Positions 1 to 11,200 are shown, numbered from the stretch's first letter. The stretch: 64,000 nucleotides of DNA from RH-AL1 sp965198495 (GCA_965198495.1 CBDAPL010000002.1:124001-188000), one strand, 5' to 3'. Program-made: numbers and translations. The notes: a model not told the origin generated them from the letters alone.

Positions 1-2
1 CC

Positions 3-194
3 GCGCAGGGCGTGCGCTGCTCGGCCTTCCTGCACGAGCGCGACGGCTCATGGCGCAGCTTCGAGTCCGGCGTCATCCTGCTGCCGCGCGGACCCGTCCG
101 CGTCGCCACCGGCGAACGCTTCCGGCATGGCTCGCCTTCGGCCAAGGACTACATCGCCAGGCTGCTCGATCAGACGTGCCAGCCGCTGGACTGA
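3..194 (+). CDS. 3' end of an unidentified protein (partial)
   Basis: The frame is open from the window edge to a TGA at 192-194, giving 63 C-terminal residues that end DQTCQPLD. The start lies outside the window. I recognise no family: the segment is a mixed hydrophilic/hydrophobic stretch with no membrane helix or catalytic motif. Codon use looks like that of the neighbours. It converges with the photolyase gene, leaving about 38 bp between the two stops. Confidence 0.45.
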   Translation, partial: AQGVRCSAFLHERDGSWRSFESGVILLPRGPVRVATGERFRHGSPSAKDYIARLLDQTCQPLD

Positions 195-232
195 GCCACT
201 AAGATCGAAGCAATAGTCATTCTATACCGCCC

Positions 233-1777
233 TCACACCTTCACCGCGCCGAAGTCGGTCTTGATCCGCTCCGCCTCGGCCTGCACCGCGGCACGATCGT
301 TCGGGGTCATGCGATCGAGATTGCGGTAGGGCATCGCCATGCGGATGTTACCGCCGAGCGTCTTCTGATTGCGGATCATGAAGTCCCAGTAAAGCGCGTT
401 GAAGGGACAGGCGTCGGCGCCTAGCTTCTTCTTCACGTCGTAGCGGCACTGGCCGCAATAGTTGCTCATCCGATTGATGTAGGCGCCCGATGCCGCGTAA
501 GGCTTCGAGCCGATGATGCCGCCGTCGGCGAAGGTCGCCATGCCGTGCACGTTGGTGAGCTCGACCCATTCGTAGGCGTCGGCGTAGACGACCATGTACC
601 AGTCGTTGATTTCGTCGGGATGCACACCGATCAGCATGGCGAGATTGCCGGTCACCATCAGCCGCTGGATGTGGTGCGCGTAGGCGTTGTCATGCGTGGT
701 GGCGACGGTGTCTTTCACGCAGACCATGTCGGTCTCGCCCGACCAGTAGAACCACGGCAGCTTGCGGTCGGCGCCGAGCGCGTTGAGCTCTTTGAACGCC
801 GGCATCTTCAGCCAGTAGACACCGCGCATGTACTCGCGCCAGCCGAGGATCTGCCGGATGAAGCCCTCGACGGCGTTGAGCGGCGCGCGCCCGGCGCGAT
901 ACTCGGCCTCGGCACGGCGGCAGACGTCGAGCGGATCGATGAGGCCAAGGTTCATCGCCGCCGAGATGATCGCGTGCCACATCCAGGGCTCGTCGCGTAC
1001 CATCGCGTCCTGGTAGTCGCCGAAGCCGGGCAGCATGTTGCCGATGAAATCGGCGACGATGATCTCCGCCTCGTCCGGCGTGGTGGCGAAGCCGAAGCTC
1101 TCGAGCGAGCCGAAATGCTGCGGGAAGAGCCGCGCCACATCGGCGATCGCCTGCTTCGTCGTCGGGTTCTGCGCGACGAATTGGTGCAGAGGCGGCGTCA
1201 GATTGCGCGGCGGCCCCTTGCGGTTCTCCTTGTCATAGTTCCAGGCGCCGCCCTCCGGCTTGCCGTCGGCGTCCATCAGCAGGCCGGTGCGCTTGCGCAT
1301 CTCGCGGTAGAAGAGCTCCATGCGCAGCTCCTTGCGCCCATCGGCCCAGGCGCCGAACGCGACCGAAGAGCAGAGGTAGCGGTCGTCGTCGCGGATGACG
1401 AAGGGCACGTTCGAGGAGGCGGCGAAGGCCTCGAATTCCGACATCAGGCGATACTCGCCGGGTGCGGTGACGATCACTTTATCGTAATCGCGCTCGGCCA
1501 AGGCGCGGCGCACCTCGCCCAGGAGCGAGCCTGTGTTGCCCGCGTCCTCGAAGCCGACGTAGCGAACCTCGACCTTCTTCGCCCGCAGCCGCGCCGCGAG
1601 GCCACGCATGCCGGAGAAGATCAGCGCGATCTTCTGCTTGTGATGACGGACGTAGCCTGTCTCGTCGCGGACCTCGGCCATCAGCACGGTGTCGCGCTTG
1701 GCGTCGAGATCGCGTAGCGAGGACAGCCGGGTATCGGAAATTTGATCGCCCAGCACCAGGCGCAGGATACCTGCCAA
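233..1777 (-). CDS. FeS-BCP type photolyase/cryptochrome (PhrB-like)
   Basis: Predicted flavin- and iron-sulfur-containing DNA photolyase of the FeS-BCP/CryPro class; the characterised Agrobacterium PhrB repairs (6-4) photoproducts. The open frame runs upstream to 2227, but homology begins at MAGILRLVLGDQ, so I start at a TTG at 1777 with GGAG about 10 nt upstream, giving 514 aa, the usual length. The N-terminal alpha/beta antenna-type domain covers about 1-130. Cys353, Cys441, Cys444 and Cys457 match, with a constant +3 offset, the four cluster ligands I recall for PhrB (350, 438, 441, 454). The FAD-binding helical domain includes GWREYMRG and the THDNAYAHHIQRL stretch. It is divergent from the efflux operon, with about 275 bp between them. 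Confidence 0.92.
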   Translation of the reverse strand: MAGILRLVLGDQISDTRLSSLRDLDAKRDTVLMAEVRDETGYVRHHKQKIALIFSGMRGLAARLRAKKVEVRYVGFEDAGNTGSLLGEVRRALAERDYDKVIVTAPGEYRLMSEFEAFAASSNVPFVIRDDDRYLCSSVAFGAWADGRKELRMELFYREMRKRTGLLMDADGKPEGGAWNYDKENRKGPPRNLTPPLHQFVAQNPTTKQAIADVARLFPQHFGSLESFGFATTPDEAEIIVADFIGNMLPGFGDYQDAMVRDEPWMWHAIISAAMNLGLIDPLDVCRRAEAEYRAGRAPLNAVEGFIRQILGWREYMRGVYWLKMPAFKELNALGADRKLPWFYWSGETDMVCVKDTVATTHDNAYAHHIQRLMVTGNLAMLIGVHPDEINDWYMVVYADAYEWVELTNVHGMATFADGGIIGSKPYAASGAYINRMSNYCGQCRYDVKKKLGADACPFNALYWDFMIRNQKTLGGNIRMAMPYRNLDRMTPNDRAAVQAEAERIKTDFGAVKV

Positions 1778-2053
1778 ACGACGCGACTCCGGTCCACCAA
1801 GCCTTGAGAGAAAGCTTATAAACGGGTGAGAGCGGCCCCGCGCTGCGGCTCTTTCCCGCTCGCTGTGGCATGGGAACCACGCCTGCCGTGATAGCGGCGG
1901 GGGACCGCGCCCGGCCACGGTTTGGCCGCTATGCCGCGTCTGAAAACGATGCATGAGCCTAGAAGTAATGTGCATCCCATTCTCCGCGTGCCAACTCATC
2001 GAGGCGGCTCGAGCGATGTCGGTCCGATCAGCATGGCCGCGGGCGTGAGAGGC

Positions 2054-3751
2054 ATGCGCGACACGCGTCAAAGAGCCAGAGCCGGCAAGCGCCCCGCAAT
2101 GGCCGGCGTGCTGCTCGCGGCCGTCGCGCTCGCCGGCTGCGTGCCGGACGCGACCGTGCCCGATCCCGCCCTCGACGTTCCCGGCAGCTACCGCTACGCC
2201 GGCTCGAAAGGTGGGTTGCGGGACCATGCGACCGACTGGTGGACCAGCTTCCGCTCGCCCGAACTAACCCGGCTGATGGAGGAGACGGAGGTCGAGAACC
2301 TCGATATCGCGGCGGCGATCGGCCAGGTCGAGCAGGCCGACGCCATGGCGCGACAGTCCGGCGCGGCTCTGTTCCCGACGCTCAGCGCCAGCGATACCGT
2401 CACGCGCTCGCTGTCGTCGGGCGCGATCTTCAATGGGACGAGTAGCGCCAGCGCCAGCGCGGGCAGCAGCGCGACATCGACCACGACCACCACTTCGCCG
2501 ACGGGCATGACCGCGAGCGGCACGGGGCCGGGGACACCAGGCACAGTAACCGGCACCGGCACCGGCATGACGACGACAGGCGGCACGGGAACGACGGGCA
2601 CCGGCACGACCGGGATGGGCGCCACCGGGACAGGCACCGGCGGCACCACGACGACAACGACGACCGGATCTTCAGCCTCCGCCCTGCTCGGCACGTCGTC
2701 GAACACGCCGACGACAATCCTCAACGCGTCGTTCGCCGCGAGCTATCAGCTCGATCTGTTCGGCCGCAACCGGGCCCTCTACAAGAGCGCGCAGGACGCG
2801 GCGACGGCGACCCGGTGGAACCGCCAGACGGTGCAGCTGACGTCGCTCGCCTCGACGGCGACGACCTATCTGACCATCGTGGCGAACCGCGAGCGCATCG
2901 CCTTCGCCAAGCAGGACGTCAAGGATTCCGACGGTATCTTGAGCCTGATCAAGCTGCGCCAGACGGCCGGCACCGCGACCGATCTCGATGTCGCGCAGCA
3001 GGCCGCGCTCGTCGCCAACCTCAAGGCGTCGGTTCCGCCGCTGGAGGTGGTGGTCAACCAGAACATCGCCGCGCTGGCGATCCTGCTCGGGACGCCGCCC
3101 GAGCGCGTGCGTGTGACCGGCAGCACCGTGCTGAAAGCCTTCGTGCCGACGATCGCGCCCGGCATCCCCTCGGAGGTGCTGACATTGCGCCCCGACGTCG
3201 AGATGGCCGAGGCGACCCTCGGCTCCGCGCACGCCAACCTGGTGGCCGCGCGTGCGGCCTTTTTCCCGACCATCAATTTAACGGCGCAGGGCGGTTTCGA
3301 GAGCCTCGCCCTCAAGACATTGTTCTCGCCGGCCTCGACGTTCTACTCGATTGCCGGCAATCTCGCGCAGCCGATCTTCGACGGCGGGCTGCTCCAGGGC
3401 GAGTTCGATCTCGTCAAGGGCCAGCAGGACACCGATCTGGCGAACTATCGCAAGGCGGTCATCACCGCCTTCTCGGATGTCGACAAGGCACTGACCGCCC
3501 TGAAGCTCTACGCACAACAAGAAGAATTGACCAGGCAGAGCCTTGTGGCGTCCCGCCGCGCGTACGACCTGTCGAAACAGCGACTCGAGCAGGGCGTTCT
3601 CGACGTCGTGACTTTGCTGCAAACGGAGCAGACATTATTCACCACGCAGGATACCCTCGTGCAGGTTCGCCTCCTTCGTCTCATGGAGGCCGTCTCCCTG
3701 TACCAGGCTCTCGGCGGCGCCTATGCCGGGCGGGTCAAAGGAGGCACGTGA
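2054..3751 (+). CDS. NodT/OprM-family outer-membrane efflux lipoprotein with Thr/Gly-rich insert
   Basis: Outer-membrane channel of a tripartite RND efflux pump. I chose the ATG at 2054, which puts a lipoprotein signal with lipobox LAGC (Cys at about residue 29) near the N-terminus. ATGs at 1922, 2033 and 2099 are also in frame and the ribosome site is unclear. Two TolC-type repeats are visible: the first around ELTRLMEE to YQLDLFGRN, the second around SEVLTLRPDVEMAE to QPIFDGGLL. About residues 129-220 are a low-complexity Thr/Gly/Ser insert between LFPTLSAS and the strand leading to YQLDLFGRN, where relatives have a short loop. The fusion protein follows 67 bp downstream on the same strand. 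Confidence 0.88.
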   Translation: MRDTRQRARAGKRPAMAGVLLAAVALAGCVPDATVPDPALDVPGSYRYAGSKGGLRDHATDWWTSFRSPELTRLMEETEVENLDIAAAIGQVEQADAMARQSGAALFPTLSASDTVTRSLSSGAIFNGTSSASASAGSSATSTTTTTSPTGMTASGTGPGTPGTVTGTGTGMTTTGGTGTTGTGTTGMGATGTGTGGTTTTTTTGSSASALLGTSSNTPTTILNASFAASYQLDLFGRNRALYKSAQDAATATRWNRQTVQLTSLASTATTYLTIVANRERIAFAKQDVKDSDGILSLIKLRQTAGTATDLDVAQQAALVANLKASVPPLEVVVNQNIAALAILLGTPPERVRVTGSTVLKAFVPTIAPGIPSEVLTLRPDVEMAEATLGSAHANLVAARAAFFPTINLTAQGGFESLALKTLFSPASTFYSIAGNLAQPIFDGGLLQGEFDLVKGQQDTDLANYRKAVITAFSDVDKALTALKLYAQQEELTRQSLVASRRAYDLSKQRLEQGVLDVVTLLQTEQTLFTTQDTLVQVRLLRLMEAVSLYQALGGAYAGRVKGGT

Positions 3752-3818
3752 CCGGCCCCTTTGCCGATCGCCCAATGGAGACGTTCGCTTTGATGATCCG
3801 TGGTAAGGGTGTTCGGCG

Positions 3819-5144
3819 ATGAGGCGCTCGGGACGTATCCTCGCGTGGGCCACCGTGATCATCGTCATCGCGGCGGTGGCCACGCCCACCGTCCGCAACA
3901 AGATTTTCAACCGCCACCCGGCCGGCGATCAGCAAGCGAGCGGTAAGCATAAACACGATCGCGGCGCCGATGGTCCGATCCCGGTGGTCGTCGCCCACGC
4001 GCGCAAGGCCGACGTTCCGGTCTACGTCGAGGGTGTGGGCACCGGGCAGGCGCTGAATTCCGTCCTGATCCGCTCGCAGGTCGACGGCGTCCTCAACAAG
4101 CTCAATTTCACCGAAGGCCAGGACGTCAAGGCCGGCGACCTGATCGCCAAGATCGATCCGCGACTCTACCAGGCGACACTCGATCAGGATGTCGCCAAGA
4201 AGGCGCTCGACGAGGCGACGCTGCTGAACGCCCGGCGCGATCTCGACCGTTACAAGCTGCTCGCCCAGACCAAGGCCGGCACGCAGCAGCAATACGACAC
4301 GCAGGTCGCCGTCGTCGCCCAGGATGTCGCCCAGGTGGCGATCGACCAGGCGATCATCGACAGCGCCAAGACGACGCTGAGCTACACCGACGTCACCTCG
4401 CCCATCGCCGGGCGCACCGGCATCCGCAACGTCGATGTCGGCAACCTCATCCACGCCACCGACACGACGGGTATCGTCACGGTGTCGCAGATCCAGCCGA
4501 TCAGCGTGATCTTCAACGTGCCGCAGCAGGAGCTGCCGCGCATCAACAAGGCCTCGCTGCTCAATAACCTCGACGTCCAGGCCGTCGATGCCAACGGGGT
4601 GAAGGTCGTCGATCACGGCGCGCTCGCGGTCGTCAACAACACGATCGACGCGACGACCGGCACGGTGAAGCTGAAGGCGAACTTCGCCAATCCGCAACTG
4701 CAGCTCTGGCCGGGCATCTTCGTCAACGTGCGCCTGCTCGTCGAGACGCTGCACGACGCGATCGTCATACCGGTCGGCGCCCTTCAGCGCGGGCCGAAGG
4801 GAGCCTTCGTGTTCTCGGTCGCCGATGGCAAGGCGGTGATGCGCGACATCAAGGTCGGCCAGCAGGACGACAGCCAAGCCGTCGTGTCGGCCGGCCTCAA
4901 GGCCGACGACCTGATCATCACCAGCGGCTTCCAGAAGCTCACCGATGGCGCCAAGGTCGACGTGAGCGACGACAAGGGCGCCACGGCGTCGACCGCGCCG
5001 GCCCTGCACGAGCAGGGCGTGACGCCGGCGGGTTCCGCGCAGCCTGCCGGCGGCGAGCCCGGCACTCTTCCCGCCGGTGCGCCGCCCAACAGGGGTGGGC
5101 ATCACCGCGGCGGCCAACCGAGGCGGCAGAGCGCCACGGAATGA
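3819..5144 (+). CDS. RND efflux membrane fusion protein (MdtA/AcrA-like)
   Basis: Periplasmic adaptor linking the RND permeases to the outer-membrane channel. The 441-aa protein has an N-terminal membrane anchor at about 8-25, a lipoyl/barrel-sandwich hybrid region (VDGVLNKLNFTEGQDVKAGDLI), an alpha-hairpin at about 115-185, a beta-barrel domain (ISVIFNVPQQELPRI) and a membrane-proximal domain (IPVGALQRGPKGAFVFSV). The C-terminus is Pro/Gly/His-rich and lacks known motifs. The ATG at 3819 has AAGGG about 9 nt upstream. The stop overlaps the next start as ATGA, so the gene is probably co-translated with the first permease. Confidence 0.93.
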   Translation: MRRSGRILAWATVIIVIAAVATPTVRNKIFNRHPAGDQQASGKHKHDRGADGPIPVVVAHARKADVPVYVEGVGTGQALNSVLIRSQVDGVLNKLNFTEGQDVKAGDLIAKIDPRLYQATLDQDVAKKALDEATLLNARRDLDRYKLLAQTKAGTQQQYDTQVAVVAQDVAQVAIDQAIIDSAKTTLSYTDVTSPIAGRTGIRNVDVGNLIHATDTTGIVTVSQIQPISVIFNVPQQELPRINKASLLNNLDVQAVDANGVKVVDHGALAVVNNTIDATTGTVKLKANFANPQLQLWPGIFVNVRLLVETLHDAIVIPVGALQRGPKGAFVFSVADGKAVMRDIKVGQQDDSQAVVSAGLKADDLIITSGFQKLTDGAKVDVSDDKGATASTAPALHEQGVTPAGSAQPAGGEPGTLPAGAPPNRGGHHRGGQPRRQSATE

Positions 5145-8100
5145 ACGTGTCCGCCCTCTTCATCACACGGCCGGTCGCGACCTTCCTGCTCGCGATCGCC
5201 GTACTTCTGGGGGGACTGCTCGGCTACTATTATCTCGCTGTCTCCGCGCTGCCGCAGGTCGACTTCCCGACCATCCAGGTGACGACGCAGCTGCCCGGCG
5301 CCAATCCCGACACGATGGCGGAACTCGTCACCGCGCCGCTGGAGCGCCAGCTCGGGCAGATCCCGTCGCTGCAGACGATGACGTCGTCCTCGGCGTTCGG
5401 CCTATCGTCGGTGACACTGCAGTTCGAGCTCAATCGCGATATCGACGGCGCCGCGCAGGACGTGCAGGCGGCGATCAACGCCGCCGCCTCGACCCTGCCG
5501 AAGAACCTGCCGTACCCGCCCGTCTATTCCAAGGTGAACCCGGCCGACACCGCGGTCATCGAGGTGGCGCTGACCTCGCCGACGATCGCCATCCGCGAGA
5601 TGTCCGACCTCGCCGATACGCTGATCGGCCAGCGACTTTCCGAACTTTCCGGCGTCGGCCATGTCGGCATCCTCGGCGGCCTGAAACCGGCGGTGCGCAT
5701 CCAGGTCGATCTCCAGCGCCTCTCCGACTACGGTGTCGGCATGGAGGACGTGCGCACCGCGATCTCCAACGCCAACGTCGCTGGCGCCAAGGGCTCGCTC
5801 GACGGCAAACAGCAATCCTACACGATCGGCGCCAACGACCAGCTCGATACCGCCGAATCCTACAAGAACGTCGTCATCACCTATCGCAACGCCGCGCCCG
5901 TCCTCATCGGCGACGTGGCCAACGTGGTCGACGGACTGGAGAACGCTCATGTCGCCGGATGGTACCAGGGCAAACCTGCCGTCATCATCGACGTGCAGCG
6001 CCAGCCCGGCGCCAACGTCGTCGCGACAGTGCAGCGCATCCGCGCCGAACTCGACAAGCTGAAGACGTCGCTGCCCGCCGGGGTCGGCCTGACGATCGTC
6101 AGCGATCGCACCGGGACGATCAAGGCCTCGATCGCCGACGTGCAGTTCACGCTGGTCCTGTCGGTCTTCCTCGTCGTGCTCGTCGTGCTGATCTTCCTGC
6201 GCTCCATCCGCGCGACGATCATCGCCGGCGTGGCGCTTCCGCTCTCGCTGATCGCCACATTCGGCGTGATGTACTTCCTCGGCTTCAGCCTCGACAATCT
6301 GTCCCTGATGGCGCTGACGATCGGCACCGGCTTCGTCGTCGACGACGCCATCGTCATGATCGAGAACATCGTTCGCCACCTCGAGCTCGGCGAGGCGCCG
6401 CTCGAGGCGGCGCTGAACGGCGCCCGCGAGATCGGCTTCACGGTCATTTCGCTGACCGTCTCGCTGATCGCGGTGTTCATCCCGCTGCTCTTCATGACCG
6501 GCATCGTCGGGCGCATGTTCCGCGAGTTCGCCCTGGTCCTGACGATCGCGGTCGTGGCCTCGGCGATCGTGTCGCTGACACTGACGCCGATGATGTGCGG
6601 TCAGCTCCTGCGTCACAAGCCTGTCGATTTGTCGAAGCCGCCAAGCCGATTGAGCCGGCTCGGCGACTCGCTCGGCGAACGCTATCGCCGCAGCCTGGAA
6701 TGGGTGTTGCGCCACGAGACGCTGATGCTGCTGGTCACCGCCGGCACGCTCGCCGCGACGATCGCCCTTTACGTCGTGATCCCGAAGGGCTTCCTGCCGC
6801 CGCAGGATACCGGCCTCATCTCCGCCGTCACCGACGCGGATTCCTCGGTCTCCTTCGACGAGATGTCGCGCCTGCAGCAGAAGGTCTCGGCGCTGCTGCG
6901 CACCGACCCGGCGGTGGAAGGCGTCACCTCCGTCGTGGGCGTCGGCACCGTCAATGCCACGCCGAACTCCGGGCGCCTCAGCATCGTTCTGAAGCCCCTC
7001 TCCAAAGGCCGCGACGGCGTCACCGCGATCATCAAGCGGCTGCAGGAGAAGGTCGCGTCGCTGCCGAAGATCAGCGTGTCCTTCCAGAGCGTCCAGGACA
7101 TCCAGATCACCGCGCAATCCTCGCGCGCGCAGTACCAGTATACGCTGAACGGCACCCGGACCTCCGAGGTGTCGGAATGGTCGAACAAGCTCGTCGCCGC
7201 ACTGCGCCAGTCGCCGGTGATGCGCGACGTCGCCTCCGAGGCGCAAGACGGCGGCATGCGCCTTTACGTCGACATCGACCGCCAACTCGCCGGCCGGCTC
7301 GGCATCTCCGTGCAGAACGTCAACGATACGCTCTACGACGCGTTCGGGCAGCGCCAGGTCTCGACCATCTACGCGCAGACCAATCAGTATCGCGTCATCC
7401 TCGAGGCGCTGCCGCGCTACCTCGCCGACTCGAATTCGCTCAAGAACCTCTACGTGTCATCCGATGTCGCCTCGCAGGTGCCGCTGTCGATGTTCACCGG
7501 GCTGCGACACGACACGGCACCGCTTTCCGTCCAGCACACCGAGCAGTTCCCGGCGGTGACGATCAGCTTCAACCTGGCGCCAGGCCAATCGCTGAGCGAC
7601 GCCGTGCGGGCGATCGATCAGGCCAACAAGGACATCGGCATGCCGCAGACGGTCACCGGCGTCTATGCCGGCGACGCGGCGGAATTCGCGAGTTCCCTCG
7701 CCAACGAGCCCTACCTGATTCTCGCGGCGGCGATCACCATCTACATCGTGCTCGGCGTGCTCTACGAGAGCGCGATCCACCCGATCACGATCCTCTCGAC
7801 TTTGCCGTCCGCTGGCGTCGGCGCGCTGCTGGCCTTGATGGCGTTCAAGATGGACCTGTCGCTGATCGGGCTGATCGGCATCGTCCTGCTGATGGGCATC
7901 GTCAAGAAGAACGCCATCATGATCATCGATTTCGCGCTCGACGCGGAACGCTCCGAACGCATGACTCCGCACGACGCCATCGTGCAGGCATCCCTGCTGC
8001 GATTTCGTCCGATCATGATGACGACGCTCGCCGCGCTGTTCGGCGCGCTGCCGCTCGCCTTCGCCACCGGCACCGGCTCCGAACTGCGCAACCCGCTCGG

Positions 8101-8272
8101 CATCTCGATCGTCGGCGGCCTGCTCTTGAGCCAGCTCATCACGCTCTACACAACGCCCGTCATCTACGTGGCGATGGAGCAATTGCGCTTCCGCTTCTTC
8201 GGCACCGTCAAGCATGCGGACCCGCCGGCCGAGATGCCGGAGGAGTACCAGCATCCGAAGGCGGCCGAATGA
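5141..8272 (+). CDS. RND efflux permease, first of a tandem pair (MdtB-like)
   Basis: Proton-driven inner-membrane exporter of the HAE1 RND family, 1043 aa, the usual length. It starts with the typical first helix (NVSALFITRPVATFLL). The TM4 proton-relay motif GFVVDDAIVMIENI is intact, and the second-half repeat (TIYIVLGVLYESAIHP, GIVLLMGIVKKNAIMIIDFALDAE) is complete. Two large periplasmic loops flank the halves. It overlaps the adaptor gene and the second permease gene, each by ATGA. One adaptor with two different permeases matches the E. coli MdtABC layout, in which MdtB and MdtC form a mixed trimer; that this pair does the same is inference. Substrates cannot be read from the sequence. 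Confidence 0.94.
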   Translation: MNVSALFITRPVATFLLAIAVLLGGLLGYYYLAVSALPQVDFPTIQVTTQLPGANPDTMAELVTAPLERQLGQIPSLQTMTSSSAFGLSSVTLQFELNRDIDGAAQDVQAAINAAASTLPKNLPYPPVYSKVNPADTAVIEVALTSPTIAIREMSDLADTLIGQRLSELSGVGHVGILGGLKPAVRIQVDLQRLSDYGVGMEDVRTAISNANVAGAKGSLDGKQQSYTIGANDQLDTAESYKNVVITYRNAAPVLIGDVANVVDGLENAHVAGWYQGKPAVIIDVQRQPGANVVATVQRIRAELDKLKTSLPAGVGLTIVSDRTGTIKASIADVQFTLVLSVFLVVLVVLIFLRSIRATIIAGVALPLSLIATFGVMYFLGFSLDNLSLMALTIGTGFVVDDAIVMIENIVRHLELGEAPLEAALNGAREIGFTVISLTVSLIAVFIPLLFMTGIVGRMFREFALVLTIAVVASAIVSLTLTPMMCGQLLRHKPVDLSKPPSRLSRLGDSLGERYRRSLEWVLRHETLMLLVTAGTLAATIALYVVIPKGFLPPQDTGLISAVTDADSSVSFDEMSRLQQKVSALLRTDPAVEGVTSVVGVGTVNATPNSGRLSIVLKPLSKGRDGVTAIIKRLQEKVASLPKISVSFQSVQDIQITAQSSRAQYQYTLNGTRTSEVSEWSNKLVAALRQSPVMRDVASEAQDGGMRLYVDIDRQLAGRLGISVQNVNDTLYDAFGQRQVSTIYAQTNQYRVILEALPRYLADSNSLKNLYVSSDVASQVPLSMFTGLRHDTAPLSVQHTEQFPAVTISFNLAPGQSLSDAVRAIDQANKDIGMPQTVTGVYAGDAAEFASSLANEPYLILAAAITIYIVLGVLYESAIHPITILSTLPSAGVGALLALMAFKMDLSLIGLIGIVLLMGIVKKNAIMIIDFALDAERSERMTPHDAIVQASLLRFRPIMMTTLAALFGALPLAFATGTGSELRNPLGISIVGGLLLSQLITLYTTPVIYVAMEQLRFRFFGTVKHADPPAEMPEEYQHPKAAE

Positions 8273-11200
8273 GCGCCGAGGAACCGCACCGCCGCAAGGA
8301 GGATCATTCCCTCAACCAGGACATGGACGACAGCGGCGTCAACGTCTCGGCGTTGTTCATCAAGCGGCCGATCGGCACGTTCCTGCTGTCGATCGGCGTG
8401 TTCCTCATCGGCGCGGTGGCCTACTACCTCCTGCCGGTCTCGAGCTTGCCATCGATCGACTTTCCGGCCGTCTTCATCTCCAGCCAATATCCGGGCGCAA
8501 GCCCGGAGAACATGGCCTCGACGGTCGCCGCGCCGATCGAGCGCCGCGTCGGCGAGATCGCCGGCGTGACCGAACTCACCTCCGTCAGCTCGCTCGGCAA
8601 CTCGGTCATCATCACCTTGTTCGATCTGACGCGGAACGTCGACGGCGCCGCGCGCGACGTGCAGGCGGCGCTGAACGCGGCGGCGACCGACCTGCCGACC
8701 GGGCTGCCCAACGTCCCGATCTTCCGCAAGGCCAATCCCAACGCCATACCGGTGCTGATCCTCGCGCTGACCTCGGACCAGATGTCGGCCGCCGCCGTCT
8801 ACGACGCCGCCGACACGGTGCTGCTGCAGCGCATCTCGCAGATCGACGGGATCTCAGACGTCAGCGTCGCCGGCTCGGACCAGCCGGCCGTCCGCGTGCG
8901 CTCGGACCCGGCCAAGCTCTCCGCCATGGGTCTCAACGTCGACGACGTGCGTGTCGCCATCGTCAACGCCAACGCCGTGTCCCCGACCGGCTCGATTGAT
9001 GGGCAGATCTACGGGCGCGCGATCACCACCAACGATCAGCTGAAGACGGTCGAGGACTATCGCAATCTTGTCGTGAAGGTGCAGCCCAACGGGACCAGCG
9101 TCATCCTCGCCGACGTGGCGAGCGTCGAGAATGCCACCCGCAACGCGCGCACCGAGGCGACCTTCAACGACAAGCCCGCGGTGCTCATCCAGATCCGCAG
9201 ACAGGCCAACGCCAACGTGATCACCACGGTCGATCACGTGCGGGCGCTGATCCCCGAGCTGCAGAAGTTCTTGCCCGGCGGGATCAAGATCTCCGTCCTC
9301 AACGACAAGACGACGACGATCCGCGCCAGCGTGTCGGACATGCTCTACACGATCATGGCGACGATCGTGCTGGTGATGATGGTCGTCTTCGTGTTCCTGC
9401 GGCGCCTGACCCCCACGGCGGCCGCCGGCATCACCGTGCCGCTCGCGCTCGCCGGCACCTGCGCCTGCATGTACGCGGTCGGCTTCTCGATCGACAACAT
9501 CTCGCTGATGGCGCTGGCGACCTCCGTCGGCTTCGTCGTCGACGACGCGATCGTCATGATCGAGAACATCGACAAGAACCGCGAGGAGGGTCTCGGTCCG
9601 ATGGAGGCGGCGCTCGCCGGCGCGCGCCAGATCGGCTTCACCGTCATCTCGATCTCGGTCTCGCTGATGGCGGCCTTCATTCCGCTCCTTTTCCTCGGCG
9701 GTATCCCCGGCCGGCTCTTCCGTGAGTTCTCCGTCACCCTGGCCTTCGCCATCATCATCTCGACGGTGGCCTCGCTGACGTTGACGCCGATGATCTGCGC
9801 CAACTTCACCAGCGGCAAGCCGCCGCGCGAGCCCAACATCTTCGATCGTTTCGTCGAAGGCATTCTCGCCCTGCTCGCCGACTTCTACGCGACGACGCTG
9901 CGGGTGGTGCTGCGCCACAGCTTCCTCACCATCCTCGTCTTCTTCGCAACGATCGGGCTGACGATCTACCTTTTCGCCGTCGTGCCCAAAGGCTTCTTTC
10001 CCGAGGACGAGACCGATCTCGTCACCGGGACAACCGAGGCGCCGCCGTCCGTTTCCTACAAGGATCTGGTCGCGCTGCAACGCAAGGTCTCGAAGATCAT
10101 CGAGGCGGACCCCGCCGTCGAGAACGTGGGATCGACGGTCGGCTCGGCCGGCACGGGTCCAGGTGCGGTCTCGTCCAATCAGGGCAAGCTTTACATTTCG
10201 CTTCGCCCGGTCAACGAACGCGGCGGCGTGGCGACCAACAAGGTCATCGACAGGCTGCGCAAGAAGCTCGCCAAAGTCGTCGGTATCAACACCTTCATGA
10301 TCGCGCAGCAGGATCTCAAATTCGGCGGCCGCGACGCCAAGGCATCGATCCAGTTCACCCTGACCGACAACGACTATCCCGAGCTGACGCACTATTACCC
10401 GTTGATCGTCGATCGCATCAAGAGCATTCCCGGCCTCGTCGACGTCTCGACGGATCACGAGTCCAACGGTTTGCAGGCGAACCTGGCAGTCGATCGACTG
10501 ACGGCCTCGCGCCTCGGCACGACGATGGCCAACATCGACAACAGCCTGAACAACAGTTTCTCGCAACGGCAGATCTCGACGATCTACTCGCCGCGCAACC
10601 AGTATCGCGTCGTGCTCGATTCGCCGGCGAGCGACAGGGGCGATCCCAGCGACCTTCTCAACCTTTACGTGCCAGCCGGCCTCAGCCTGCAGAACTCGAC
10701 GAGCCTGAGCGGCGGCAGCGTCCAAACGGCACTGAACAACAGCCCCAACAACGGTCAGGCGCAGACGGCGACGACCGGCACCTCGACGCAGACGAGTTCG
10801 ACGAGCGGCACCGCCAGCGCCGCGACCACGACGACCGCGGTGCAAGGCACAACCAGCGGCGGCGCGACGGTGATCCCGAGCGCGACCGGCCAGATCCAGC
10901 TCCAGTCGATGGCCAAGGTCAAGATCGGCGCGGCACCGCTCACGGTAAACCACGAGAGCCAGTATCCCGAGGTGACGATCAGCTACAATCTCAAGCCCGG
11001 AGTGATCCAGGCGGATGCCAACGACGCGGTGCTCGCCGCCTTCGCCGACATGCGCCTGCCGGATACGCTGCATGGCGCGTTTTCGGGCGACTCCAAACTT
11101 TTCCAGCAGAGCTCGGGCTCGCAGGCGATCCTGCTCTATGCCGCGCTCGTCTCCGTCTATATCGTGCTCGGCGTGCTCTACGAGAGCCTGGCGCATCCGC

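Noticed and set aside
5077..8268. Apparent 5' extension of the second RND permease through the first permease gene
   Set aside because: The upstream part is a shadow of the first permease; the real start is the ATG at 8269 in an ATGA overlap.
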